The notes: generated by a model from the letters alone, not told the origin. Positions 1 through 8,974 are shown, counted from the first letter of the stretch. The stretch is DNA of 28,689 nt from Tannerellaceae bacterium (GCA_031276545.1 JAISMW010000053.1:1-28689), one strand, 5' to 3'. Translations and numbers: made by a program.

Positions 1-130
1 GATTCGTCCGGAAATGTTGCACTGAAATTCAATAGATTCATATCAATAGCCATCTTTATTATAGCCACCAAAGTTAGTAATTTCTTGTTAGGTATGCAAT
101 ACGATATTCATTAAAAATATTTCCTCTATA

Positions 131-331
131 CTAGCTATTGGCAAGCATTGAATAGGCACCAGCCAGACCATGCTCTGCCGAAACAGCCCTGTCATTATCG
201 TTTACGTAAGCGTCAACCCCGCAAGCAAACATGAGACAATACATACTAAAAGTAGGGTTGTCATAAATATAAAGATCATTCGGCGATGTCTGACCTTCAC
301 CAAAGAATTGTTTCCGGTATGATCCGCTTCA
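131..331 (-). pseudogene. Possible remnant of a degraded gene
   Basis: The minus strand is open for about 65 codons between an in-frame TGA (329-331) and a TAG (131-133). It has no start codon near its beginning. The translation has an ordinary protein-like composition, including FFGEGQTSPNDLYIYDNP and a later AVSAEHGLAGAYSMLANS. This looks more like a decayed coding segment than random DNA. I do not recognise the family. Chance is also possible at this length. Confidence 0.25.
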
Positions 332-457
332 TGTTGATTTTTTTTAGTTTCGCAGAAAAAGGCCGGAAGCCCGGAAGCCCGGCATAATGAGCCGCAATAT
401 AGTTGAGCGTTTTCCCTTAAAAAAGCTCCCCGGAATTTTCTTTACGGAAAATAGGAG

Positions 458-465
458 TACATTTG
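458..465 (+). promoter_or_regulatory. Bacteroidota -7 box upstream of the GH9 operon
   Basis: TACATTTG matches the TAnnTTTG consensus and lies 39 bases before the ATG at 505. No convincing -33 TTG box is seen at the usual spacing. It is the only such box noted at the head of the four-gene hydrolase operon, so it probably drives the operon. Confidence 0.5.
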
Positions 466-504
466 TGATATTTTTTTAAATTTTATTACTAATGAATTTT
501 ATAC

Positions 505-3039
505 ATGTGGTTTATGAGAAAACTGATTCTTTCTTTAGTCTTTTCTGTGTTGTGCGGATATGCTTCCATGCAGGCACAGGAGTTCCGGCTTGACACATCT
601 TCCGGGTATTTTCAGCACAGGGGAGTGGATGTGATGGCATTCGATGATATCTACCCGGAGGGTCATCAGAGCGGCGTGAGCATCATTATGCACGGCGACC
701 GCGTGGCTACGAACGGGGATATCCGTTTTGAACCTACGCCGGGGCAATGGCAACCTGTGCCGGTTCAGCGTAGTCGCATACCCGACGGGGCTACTCATAC
801 GATTACTACCCGGCTGAGCTTCCCCGATTCCTCGCGCCATCTGAAGGGTTTCAACCCGATGATTTACCCCGATTTCCGGTTTGACTATACCGTGACGGTG
901 AAAGGCGAAGGCGCTTCCGTCCTGGTGACGGTAGATTTGGACCGCCCTGTTCCGCCGGAATTTGTCGGCAAAGTAGGGTTTAACCTCGAATTGTTCCCCG
1001 GCACGCTGTTCGGCAAGCCGTGGATTATGGACAGGAAGCAGGGTATCTTTCCGCCGCAGCCTAACGGGCCGACTTTGTCGCAGCCGGCCAACTATCTGCA
1101 TAGCGGCGGTTATACGCCCAATCCTCCCACGGATGCGGCGCGCCTGTTGGGGTATAACCGGGGATACAGTCCTATTATTGCCGACGATATTATTGCCGAG
1201 CCTTATGCCTCAGGCCGACGGTTTGTGGTGCGTCCGGATGATCCGTACCATAAATTCACCATCGAATCCGAAGGCTCCGAGCTGAAACTGTACGACGGAC
1301 GCATGAACCACAACAACGGCTGGTTCGTGGTGCGCAGCGACGTTCCGGCCGGCGCCACGAAGGGCGCCATCCGGTGGGTGATTACGCCGAACGCCGTGAG
1401 CGACTGGCTCTATCCCGCCGTGATTCAGACTTCGCAGTTGGGATACCATCCGAACCAGCCCAAAATAGCCGTCATTGAACTCGACAAACGGGAGATGAGG
1501 CGCGAAAAGCCCTCCCTGTACCGGATTACGGCAGAGGGCGAACAGGAAGTGAGCGTGGCGGCCGGACAGGAATGGGGGCAGTTTCTCCGCTACAATTATC
1601 TGAAGTTCGACTTTTCGGATATAAAGGAAGAGGGTTTATATCAGGTGCGTTACGGCAGTTCCGTTTCCTCCGTATTCCGCATTGCCGGAGATGTCTATCA
1701 GCGCGGCGCCTGGCAGCCGGTGCTGGAGTATTTCCTTCCGGTACAGATGTGCCACATGCGGGTGAACGAGAAGTACAGGGTGTGGCACGACCTCTGCCAC
1801 GAAGACGACGCCCGGATGGCGCCGGTGAACTGCAATCATATCGACGGATACGTGCAGGGACCTTCCACGCTTACGAAATACCGTCCCGGCGACTTCGTTC
1901 CGGGAATCGCAATCGGAGGCTGGCATGATGCGGGCGATTTTGATCTCCGCGTGGAGTCTCAGGCTGGCGAAAGCTATATCCTGGCGCTGGCCTGCGAAGC
2001 CTTCGGGGTGGACTACGATGCGACGTCTGTCGACCAAATCAGGCGGGTAACGGAGATTCATCAGCCCGACGGCAAAGCCGACATCCTTCAGCAGATAGAG
2101 AACGGCCTGCTCTCGGTGGTGGGGGGATACCGTGCGCTGGGACGCCTGTACCGGGGCATCATCTGCAACGACCTGCGGCAGTATGTGCTGCTGGGCGACG
2201 CCGGAGCCATGACCGACGGCCTGGCAGGCAATGAGGACGACCGCTGGGTGTTCACCGAAAACAATCCCAACCGCGAACTGACTGTCGCCGCCCAACTGGC
2301 GGCCGCCTCCCGCACGCTGAAAGGCTTCAACGATACCCTGAGCGCGCAGGCGCTGGAAGCGGCTACCGAAATATACCGGGTGACGGAAACGGCAAACATC
2401 CCCACGAGGCTGGCCAAAATACATGCCGCCACAGAACTGTATCTTGCCACGGGCGACAAAGCGTATAAAGATCATCTTCTGGCGGAAACAGACCTCATTG
2501 TGCAGCACATCGGCCGTGTGGGCTGGTTTATCGGACGTGCCGAAAAGCGGATGCAAGACCGTACATTCACGAAGGCTATCCGCGAGGCTCTGCCCGGACT
2601 GCGCGCGGAACTGGAACGGCAGGCCGCCGAAACACCCTACGGCATCCCCTACCGTCCGCGTATCTGGGGAGCCGGCTGGGATATTCAGGATTTGGGGTAC
2701 CGCTATTATTTTCTGCATACGGCCTATCCGGACATCTTTACTCCTTACATTATATATAATGCATTGAACTTTATCCTCGGCTGTCATCCGGGTTCCAATA
2801 CGTCCTCCTTTGCATCGGGCGTGGGCAGCAAGTCGGCCACCGTGGGCTACGGGCTGAACCGGGCAGACTGGTCGTATATCCCCGGCGGGGTTGTTTCGGG
2901 AACGGCGCTGATACGTCCGGACTTTCCGGAGCTGCTCGAATTTCCGTACCTCTGGCAGCAGGTGGAATATGTGATGGGGGGCGGTTCTTCGCACTATATG
3001 TTCCTTGTCCTGGCCGCCCAACAGTTATTATCCGAATAA
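505..3039 (+). CDS. Secreted glycoside hydrolase family 9 enzyme
   Basis: Exported GH9 hydrolase, a family of inverting beta-glucan-active enzymes (endoglucanases, cellobiohydrolases, exo-glucosidases). The N-terminus is a signal peptide (RKLILSLVFSVLCGYASMQA, then QE); the second ATG at 514 may be the real start. Residues about 25-300 form an extra N-terminal beta-rich region that I do not recognise. Residues about 306-395 resemble the Ig-like CelD_N domain (QTSQLGYHPNQPKIAVI). The catalytic (alpha/alpha)6 domain follows. Its GGWHDAGDF motif places the catalytic aspartates at D475 and D478, and E821 in QQVEYVMGGGSS is the likely general acid. At 844 aa it is long for the family because of the N-terminal extension. 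It is the first gene of the operon; substrate specificity cannot be read from the sequence. Confidence 0.88.
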   Translation: MWFMRKLILSLVFSVLCGYASMQAQEFRLDTSSGYFQHRGVDVMAFDDIYPEGHQSGVSIIMHGDRVATNGDIRFEPTPGQWQPVPVQRSRIPDGATHTITTRLSFPDSSRHLKGFNPMIYPDFRFDYTVTVKGEGASVLVTVDLDRPVPPEFVGKVGFNLELFPGTLFGKPWIMDRKQGIFPPQPNGPTLSQPANYLHSGGYTPNPPTDAARLLGYNRGYSPIIADDIIAEPYASGRRFVVRPDDPYHKFTIESEGSELKLYDGRMNHNNGWFVVRSDVPAGATKGAIRWVITPNAVSDWLYPAVIQTSQLGYHPNQPKIAVIELDKREMRREKPSLYRITAEGEQEVSVAAGQEWGQFLRYNYLKFDFSDIKEEGLYQVRYGSSVSSVFRIAGDVYQRGAWQPVLEYFLPVQMCHMRVNEKYRVWHDLCHEDDARMAPVNCNHIDGYVQGPSTLTKYRPGDFVPGIAIGGWHDAGDFDLRVESQAGESYILALACEAFGVDYDATSVDQIRRVTEIHQPDGKADILQQIENGLLSVVGGYRALGRLYRGIICNDLRQYVLLGDAGAMTDGLAGNEDDRWVFTENNPNRELTVAAQLAAASRTLKGFNDTLSAQALEAATEIYRVTETANIPTRLAKIHAATELYLATGDKAYKDHLLAETDLIVQHIGRVGWFIGRAEKRMQDRTFTKAIREALPGLRAELERQAAETPYGIPYRPRIWGAGWDIQDLGYRYYFLHTAYPDIFTPYIIYNALNFILGCHPGSNTSSFASGVGSKSATVGYGLNRADWSYIPGGVVSGTALIRPDFPELLEFPYLWQQVEYVMGGGSSHYMFLVLAAQQLLSE

Positions 3040-3079
3040 GAAACCGATTCATTCATCCATTAAATTAACTTATAACACC

Positions 3080-4954
3080 ATGAAACGTTTATTCTGTGTT
3101 TTTGCTCTCCTGTTGATGAGCGTGGCTGTATTTCCCGCTCATTACAACGGTTTTAAAGTCTCCGTATATACCCGTGCATACGAAGTGGAAAAGATGAAAG
3201 ACCTGCACTGGCTGGATTCCACCTGGACGATTATTTCCAGCCAGGTGAAAGTGGATAAAATCTATCTGGAAACGCACCGCGATCTCCTGATAGTGCCCGG
3301 CGAAACGCTCGAACAGGCCAAAAAGTATTTCCTCGACAGGGGCATTGAAGTAGGCGGCGGCATCACGTATACCATCAACGAATCCAACAGCTTTGAAACC
3401 TTCTGCTATTCGAATCCCGAACACCGCAAGCTGGTGCAGGAAATAGCGGAGCATACGGCCAGGTATTTCGACGACTTCATACTGGATGATTTCTTCTTTA
3501 CCAGTTGCAAGTCCGACATCGAAATAAAAGCCAAAGGCAACAAAAGCTGGACGCAGTACCGCACCGAACTCATGACGGAAGCCGGGCTTAACCTTGTGAT
3601 AAAGCCGGCCAGGAAAGTGAATCCCAAGGTGAAAGTGATTATCAAATACCCGAACTGGTACGACCATTTCCAGGGACTCGGTTTCGATTTGGACAATGGC
3701 CCCCGCCTGTTCGACGGCGTATGGAGCGGTACCGAGACAAGAGACCCTTCGTCTGACCAGCATTTGCAGAATTATTTGAGTTATAACATCGTCCGCTACT
3801 TCGACAACCTGCGCCCCGGGCACAACTACGGAGGATGGGTAGACAGCGGAGGCTCGAATATGGGAATAGACCGCTATGCAGAACAGCTCTGGCTTACCAT
3901 CTTTGCCAAAGCGCCCGAAATAGCGCTTTTTGCCTACAATCAACTACTCGGCGTACCGCTGAGGCCGGAAACACACCGCACTCCCTGGCAGGGACAGGGC
4001 ACTTCCTTCGATTACGACGAGATGGCAAAACCCGTAAACCTGAACGGACAAACCGTAACCCCCACCACATTGGCAAGGGCTGCGGGATATACCTTTGAAA
4101 CCATCAATAAATTCATCTATAAACTGGGCAAACCCATCGGCGTCCAGTCGTATAAACCCAGCCATTCACTGGGCGACGATTTCCTGCAGAATTATTTGGG
4201 AATGATAGGGCTGCCCATGGACATGTACGACCGGTTTCCCACAGACCGGAAAGTGGTACTGCTTACCGAGCAGGCCAAATACGACCCCGACATCATCACA
4301 AAGATCAAAGGGCAGTTGACGAAGGGCGATGACGTCGTAATCACCAGCAGTCTGCTGTCGGCCATTCCCGACAAGATAGCCGAAATAGCCGAGCTGCGTG
4401 CCTCGAAAAAGGCGCTGGTAAACGATTTCGGCGTAGCAGGAAAGGCCGGCAAAGATATTCTCATTCCGCAGGTACAGTATCAGACGAACGACGCCTGGGA
4501 ACTTGTCAGCGCCGGACGCCCCCTGACAAAAGGAGTGAGCGGCTATCCGATGGCGCTCCGGGCACCTTATTCCAAAGGCAATTTATATGTCATCACGATT
4601 CCCGACGACTTCGGCAACCTGTACGACCTGCCCGAGGGCGTACTCAATGTATTCCGCCAGATACTGAGCAAGGATCTGGACCTGCGCATTGATGCGCCGG
4701 CCAAAGTAGGGCTTTTCCTGTACGACAACGGCACGTTCATCGTGGAATCATTCCTCGACGAACCGGTCACCATCCGGATTCATACGAAGGAAAGCATCGA
4801 ACGCATCACCGATATCCTGAGTGGAGCCGTGATAGACCGACAGCCGGAGCCGGAAGGGGCGAGAATGTTTCTCCGCCGTTTCCGTCCGGACGACAAGAAC
4901 CATGTGTTCCGCGTGACCCTTATGCCTCATTCCTACCGGGTATTTTCAAAATAA
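3080..4954 (+). CDS. Uncharacterised exported protein, glycosidase-like architecture
   Basis: I chose the ATG at 3080 because it gives a clean signal peptide (MKRLFCVFALLLMSVAVFPA); the upstream in-frame ATG overlaps the GH9 end and adds a non-signal extension. The mature protein starts around HYNGFKVSVYTR. Residues about 25-370 look like a (beta/alpha)8 barrel, with acidic strand ends: D136-D137 in FILDDFFFTS, E219 in WSGTETRD and a GGWVDSGG stretch. Residues about 395-540 resemble a flavodoxin/GATase-like domain (VVLLTEQAKYDPDIITKIKG), followed by a C-terminal beta-sandwich. This three-part layout recalls GH42-like enzymes, but no family signature was recognised and the hydrolase role is inference. 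It begins 40 bases after GH9, consistent with co-transcription. Confidence 0.8.
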   Translation: MKRLFCVFALLLMSVAVFPAHYNGFKVSVYTRAYEVEKMKDLHWLDSTWTIISSQVKVDKIYLETHRDLLIVPGETLEQAKKYFLDRGIEVGGGITYTINESNSFETFCYSNPEHRKLVQEIAEHTARYFDDFILDDFFFTSCKSDIEIKAKGNKSWTQYRTELMTEAGLNLVIKPARKVNPKVKVIIKYPNWYDHFQGLGFDLDNGPRLFDGVWSGTETRDPSSDQHLQNYLSYNIVRYFDNLRPGHNYGGWVDSGGSNMGIDRYAEQLWLTIFAKAPEIALFAYNQLLGVPLRPETHRTPWQGQGTSFDYDEMAKPVNLNGQTVTPTTLARAAGYTFETINKFIYKLGKPIGVQSYKPSHSLGDDFLQNYLGMIGLPMDMYDRFPTDRKVVLLTEQAKYDPDIITKIKGQLTKGDDVVITSSLLSAIPDKIAEIAELRASKKALVNDFGVAGKAGKDILIPQVQYQTNDAWELVSAGRPLTKGVSGYPMALRAPYSKGNLYVITIPDDFGNLYDLPEGVLNVFRQILSKDLDLRIDAPAKVGLFLYDNGTFIVESFLDEPVTIRIHTKESIERITDILSGAVIDRQPEPEGARMFLRRFRPDDKNHVFRVTLMPHSYRVFSK

Positions 4955-5304
4955 AACCAATGCCGTTTACTTATAAGGAGTATCTGTGGGCGTTAATGAG
5001 CACCACTCATAAACGTTGCTGATAGTTTGCTGCTAACGTTGCTGATAGTTTGCTGCTAACGTTGCTGATAGTTTGCTGCTAACGTTGCCGATAGTTTGCT
5101 GCTAACGTTGCTGACAGTTTGCTGCTAACGTTGCTGACAGTTTGCTGCTAACGTTGCCGACAGTTTGCTGCTAACGTTGCTGACAGTTTGCTGCTAACGT
5201 TGCTGACAGTTTGCTGCTAACGTTGCTGACAGTTTGCTGCTAACGTTGCTGACAAATCTTCACTAACTAAAAAGCTTCTTAAGCAAACGGCATTGAAATA
5301 AAAC
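4949..5304. mobile_element. MITE-like insertion with 9-bp flanking duplication
   Basis: A 338-bp non-coding block (4958-5295) ends in inverted repeats: CAATGCCGTTTACTTA at 4958-4973, and at 5280-5295 the reverse complement of CAATGCCGTTTGCTTA, 15 of 16 identical. It is bracketed by a perfect 9-bp direct repeat, AAATAAAAC, at 4949-4957 and 5296-5304, as expected for a target-site duplication. The left copy includes the TAA stop of the preceding gene. Removing the element and one duplicate leaves a 28-base gap between two operon genes. No transposase is encoded. The interior is mostly a 23-bp tandem array. Confidence 0.65.
5012..5254. repeat. Tandem array of ten 23-bp units plus a partial copy
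   Basis: Ten head-to-tail 23-bp units start at 5012, 5035, 5058 and so on to 5219, with a 13-base partial unit at 5242-5254. Each unit begins AACGTTGCTGATAGTTTG and ends CTGCT. Only two positions vary: position 9 is C in units 4 and 7, and position 12 is T in units 1-4 but C in all later ones. The array lies inside the inverted-repeat element and has no coding potential, since 23 is not a multiple of three. Confidence 0.97.
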
Positions 5305-5329
5305 CAATAATTACTCAACGTAAAGAATC

Positions 5330-7006
5330 ATGAAAGAAACATTCAAATCATTCAACAGGCGCGACTTTATCAAAGGACTGGGCGCCGGAAGCGCCGCCAT
5401 CGGCGCCGGCTCATTGTGGCCCTCATGCAGCGTTCCTTCCGGAAAGTCCGCCGCCACCCCAGACGACGGTCCGGTACTGCAAATAGGAGAAGACATCGCC
5501 GTAGCCCAAACCGACAGGGGCAAAGTGAAAGGCTTCGTCATGCGGGGCGTGTACACCTTCCTGGGTATTCCCTACGGAGCGGATACGGCGGGAAAGAACC
5601 GTTTCATGCCGCCCGTAAAACCCGAACCCTGGGAAGGCGTCCGGCCTGCCGTCTTCTACGGCAATTCGGCGCCGCAGAACATCTACAACCGCTCGGCAAT
5701 CAGTTACGGCGCGTTTATAGACCACTGGAACTACGACGAGGTGAGCGAAGACTGCCTCACCCTCAATATCTGGACAAACGGACTGGCCGACGGAAAGAAG
5801 CGGCCGGTCATCGTATGGCTGCACGGAGGAGGGTACACCAGCGGAAACGGCATCGAACAGGACGGGTATCACGGCGAGAACATTGCACGCTACGGAGACG
5901 TGGTCTACTGTTCCATCAATCACCGTTTGGGCGTATTCGGCTTCAGCGACCTTTCGGCGGCGGGAGACAAATACAAAGACTCCGGCAATGCAGGCCTGCT
6001 CGACATGGTGGCAGCCCTGCAATGGGTACACGATAACATCGCCCACTTTGGCGGCGACCCGGACAACGTAACCATCATCGGGCAATCCGGAGGAGGAGGA
6101 AAGGTATGCCTGCTGGCCGCCTGTCCGCAGGCCGCAGGCCTTGTCCATAAAGGAGTAGCCCTGAGCGGATCGGCCGTGAAGGGAAACGATAAGGACTATG
6201 CCGTGAAGCTGGGCGAATACATCCTGAAAGAAGCCCGCCTCACCCCCTCGTCGGCCGACAAACTCCGGGAACTCCCCTGGCGGGAATACCTCGACCTGGC
6301 CAACCGCGCGGCTCAGAAGATGCGCGAAGAACAGGGCGACAGCACGATGAGACGCGGAAGCTTCGGCCCGGTAGCCGACGGCGTCCATTTGCCGGAAGGC
6401 GCTTTCTTCGAATCGCCGCTGCCCGGTTCTCCGGATATCCCCATGCTGTTTTGCACCACCTTCCACGAGCAGTCGCCCAGCCGTACCGATGCGGCGGTGG
6501 AACAGATCAGCCTGGCGGAAGTGACGGAACGCGTCGCCCAACGTTATCCGGAAAAAGCGGACGCCATCGTGCAGGCATACGTCCGCAATTTCCCCGAAGC
6601 CAAACCGGTAGAGATACTGGCCTTCATCAACTCCAACCGTCTGGCGGTGGTGGAGGCGGCAACCGCCAAGTCGGCACAGACTTCGCCGATATGGATGGCC
6701 TGGTTCGGCTGGTGTCCTCCCCTGTTCGACGGACGGATGCGTGCGTTCCACTGCCTGGATATCAGCTTCTGGTTCCTCAATACCGATTTGATGATTACAC
6801 ACAGTGGAGGCGGCGCCCGTCCGCGGCGGTTGTCGCAGAAAATGGCCGACGCCCTGCTATGTTTTGTCCGCACCGGCGATCCGAACGGAGCCGAACTCCC
6901 TTCCTGGCCCCGGTTTACGGTAGAACAGGGCGAGACCATGATTCTCAATGACCTCTGCGAAGTGAAGAACGACCCCGACAAAGAAGCGAGAGCTTCCCTG
7001 ATATAA
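5330..7006 (+). CDS. Exported type-B carboxylesterase
   Basis: Alpha/beta-hydrolase of the carboxylesterase type-B family, probably removing ester substituents from a glycan or other exported substrate. The N-terminus reads FNRRDFIKGLGAGSAAIGAG, a twin-arginine-like leader, followed by a cysteine at about residue 33 in SLWPSC that could be a relaxed lipobox. Family signatures are present: EDCLTLNIWT, the oxyanion-hole VWLHGGGY, and the nucleophile elbow GQSGGGG with S253. E380 (FHEQSP) and H474 (AFHCLDISFWF) complete a plausible Ser-Glu-His triad. At 558 aa the length is normal. It lies third in the hydrolase operon, after the inserted repeat element. The ester substrate is unknown. Confidence 0.88.
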   Translation: MKETFKSFNRRDFIKGLGAGSAAIGAGSLWPSCSVPSGKSAATPDDGPVLQIGEDIAVAQTDRGKVKGFVMRGVYTFLGIPYGADTAGKNRFMPPVKPEPWEGVRPAVFYGNSAPQNIYNRSAISYGAFIDHWNYDEVSEDCLTLNIWTNGLADGKKRPVIVWLHGGGYTSGNGIEQDGYHGENIARYGDVVYCSINHRLGVFGFSDLSAAGDKYKDSGNAGLLDMVAALQWVHDNIAHFGGDPDNVTIIGQSGGGGKVCLLAACPQAAGLVHKGVALSGSAVKGNDKDYAVKLGEYILKEARLTPSSADKLRELPWREYLDLANRAAQKMREEQGDSTMRRGSFGPVADGVHLPEGAFFESPLPGSPDIPMLFCTTFHEQSPSRTDAAVEQISLAEVTERVAQRYPEKADAIVQAYVRNFPEAKPVEILAFINSNRLAVVEAATAKSAQTSPIWMAWFGWCPPLFDGRMRAFHCLDISFWFLNTDLMITHSGGGARPRRLSQKMADALLCFVRTGDPNGAELPSWPRFTVEQGETMILNDLCEVKNDPDKEARASLI

Positions 7007-7018
7007 AACACAGAGCAA

Positions 7019-8974
7019 ATGAACCATACGAAAAACAGACAGGGAATAATCCATACCCTGCTTACATCAGGAGCGCTGCTTATCCTCGCCGTGCTTCCGC
7101 CCTCACCGCTTTCCGCCCAGACGGAAGTGATGGCCTGGGGCAATATGACGGGCATCCGCGTGGATGGTCAGTTGATGGAATTCGAATCATCCTTCCGCGT
7201 CGTGGAAAGCGGCTGGACAGCGATGGACTTTACCGGAAGAGAAAGGCAGCCCACCCGGTTCGGACGCGAGGGACAGGTGCAAACGGTACAAAGTTCCGTA
7301 AAGCGTATTTATTTTGAGCAGCAAGTGGAAGATACGGGGAAAGGCACGGCCTCCGTATCGCTCACGTACCGGTCGGATACCGCCCGCAAGGTAGAAGGCG
7401 TCTATTACTGTTTTGAATGGCCGGCAAAGCGCTACGGCGCCGCAACCGTACAGATAGGGAATACGCCTGTGCCGGTCGACGGACTCCGGGGTATGTCGCA
7501 GAAAGGAAGCGGACGGCGGATTACCGTCTCCGCCGCCGGACGGAATATCACGCTGGACTTCGCCGCAACGGTTACGGCATTTCTGAAGAAAGAACCGGAC
7601 GGCGTAGCTACGCTGTACGTGCAGCTTCTCGGCAGCAATCTGAAGAAAGGACAAAAGGGAAGCCTCCGCTTCACCGTCAGCGCTACGGGCGACATCGACA
7701 GTGCGCCGGTCGAAGTGACCGTCGACAGACATAGCCCCGGACGTCTGTTCGCAGGACTGGGCGGTAATTTCCGCCTGCAAAATCCGGCCGGCGATCCGAA
7801 AGTGATCAGCTATTGCCTCGACAATATGCGCGTGGCCTTCGGACGGGTGGAAATGCCCTGGAGTATCTGGCAACCCGACGAAAACGCCTCTCCGCTGGAA
7901 GAAGCCCGTACCGTCAAACCAAACGAACGGGTGACAGCCTCCCTCCAGATGGCACAGCGCCTGGCTGCACGGGGAATGCCGGTCATCGTGAGCGCCTGGT
8001 TCCCCCCCGACTGGGCGGTAGCCGGCGATCCGAAGGCTTTTCGCGGAGGAGGCGTGGCAGCCCTCAGGCTCGATTCGTCCAAAAGCCGGAAAATATACCG
8101 GTCGATCGCCGACTACCTCGTATACCTCAAGCAGGAATACGGCGTGGAAGCCTGGGCTTATTCGTTCAATGAATCCGACCTGGGCATCAATGTCCTCCAT
8201 ACGCCCGAAGAACATGCCGTATTCATCAGGGAGCTGGGCGCATATATGGCCTCGCGCGGACTGGCCACCAAGGTATTGCTGGGCGATAATTCCGACGCTA
8301 CGACGTTCGACTTCATCCTGCCGGCTTTGCAGGATCCGCAGACGCATCCCTACATCGCCGCCGTATCGTTCCACTCCTGGCGGGGATGCGACGACGAAAC
8401 CCTGCGCAGGTGGGCCGGCGCCGCAAGCCGGCTCAACGTACCGCTCCTGGTAGGCGAAGGCAGTACCGACGCCGCCGCATGGCGCTATCCGCAGATATTC
8501 CTCGAACCCACGTTTGCGCTGTATGAAATCAGCCTCTATATCCGCATTGCCGCCATCTGCCAGCCGCTCAGTATCCTGCAATGGCAGTTAACGTCCGACT
8601 ATTCTTTGCTCTGGGGCGACGGACTCTACGGTTCCAGCGGGCCGCTACGTCCCACGCAGCGCTTCTGGAATCTGAAGCAACTGGCCGCTACGCCCGAAAA
8701 CGCCTTCGCACTGCCTTTTGCCTGCAATCGGGACGACGTCGGTTGCGCCGCTTTCGGCAACCTTGCCCGTGGCGAATACGCCGTCCACCTGGTGAACAGC
8801 GGCGCCGGACGGACAGCCACGATAAAAGGCCTGCCGGAATGTCGCGAAGTAAAGGTATATGCCACCACCCGTTCGGCAGGTATGCAGGAAATCAACTATA
8901 CAAAGGAGGCCGGCGGAACCCTGTCGGTCTACTTGCCCCCCGCAGGCTTTGTGACACTGATTGCCACACAGTAA
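7019..8974 (+). CDS. Secreted clan GH-A glycoside hydrolase, GH30-like
   Basis: Retaining glycosidase of clan GH-A, most like GH30. The signal peptide is LLTSGALLILAVLPPSPLSA followed by QTEV. Residues about 35-240 form an N-terminal beta-rich region. The barrel begins near FAGLGGNFRLQNPAGDP. The strand-4 motif SFNESD gives E385 as acid/base and LVGEGSTD gives E480 as nucleophile. A small beta-domain closes the protein (ending PPAGFVTLIATQ), as in GH30. The start lies 12 bases after the esterase stop, which supports co-transcription. Related GH-A families such as GH39 or GH5 remain possible, and the substrate cannot be assigned. Confidence 0.78.
   Translation: MNHTKNRQGIIHTLLTSGALLILAVLPPSPLSAQTEVMAWGNMTGIRVDGQLMEFESSFRVVESGWTAMDFTGRERQPTRFGREGQVQTVQSSVKRIYFEQQVEDTGKGTASVSLTYRSDTARKVEGVYYCFEWPAKRYGAATVQIGNTPVPVDGLRGMSQKGSGRRITVSAAGRNITLDFAATVTAFLKKEPDGVATLYVQLLGSNLKKGQKGSLRFTVSATGDIDSAPVEVTVDRHSPGRLFAGLGGNFRLQNPAGDPKVISYCLDNMRVAFGRVEMPWSIWQPDENASPLEEARTVKPNERVTASLQMAQRLAARGMPVIVSAWFPPDWAVAGDPKAFRGGGVAALRLDSSKSRKIYRSIADYLVYLKQEYGVEAWAYSFNESDLGINVLHTPEEHAVFIRELGAYMASRGLATKVLLGDNSDATTFDFILPALQDPQTHPYIAAVSFHSWRGCDDETLRRWAGAASRLNVPLLVGEGSTDAAAWRYPQIFLEPTFALYEISLYIRIAAICQPLSILQWQLTSDYSLLWGDGLYGSSGPLRPTQRFWNLKQLAATPENAFALPFACNRDDVGCAAFGNLARGEYAVHLVNSGAGRTATIKGLPECREVKVYATTRSAGMQEINYTKEAGGTLSVYLPPAGFVTLIATQ

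Noticed and set aside
361..383. GC-rich hairpin GCCGG/CCCGGC as a terminator
   Set aside because: It is a short duplication of CCGGAAGC with weak pairing and no T run after it.
1636..3021. Long open frame of 461 codons on the minus strand inside GH9
   Set aside because: It is a shadow of the GH9 gene: GC-rich coding DNA keeps the opposite strand open. The translation has no domain and is rich in H, R and V.
5012..5254. CRISPR array
   Set aside because: The 23-bp units are directly adjacent with no unique spacers, and no cas genes are present.
5423..6802. 459-codon minus-strand frame inside the esterase
   Set aside because: Overlaps fully with a well-supported esterase and shows no family motif.
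7187..8581. 464-codon minus-strand frame inside the GH30-like gene
   Set aside because: Shadow of the coding frame; no promoter or recognisable domain.
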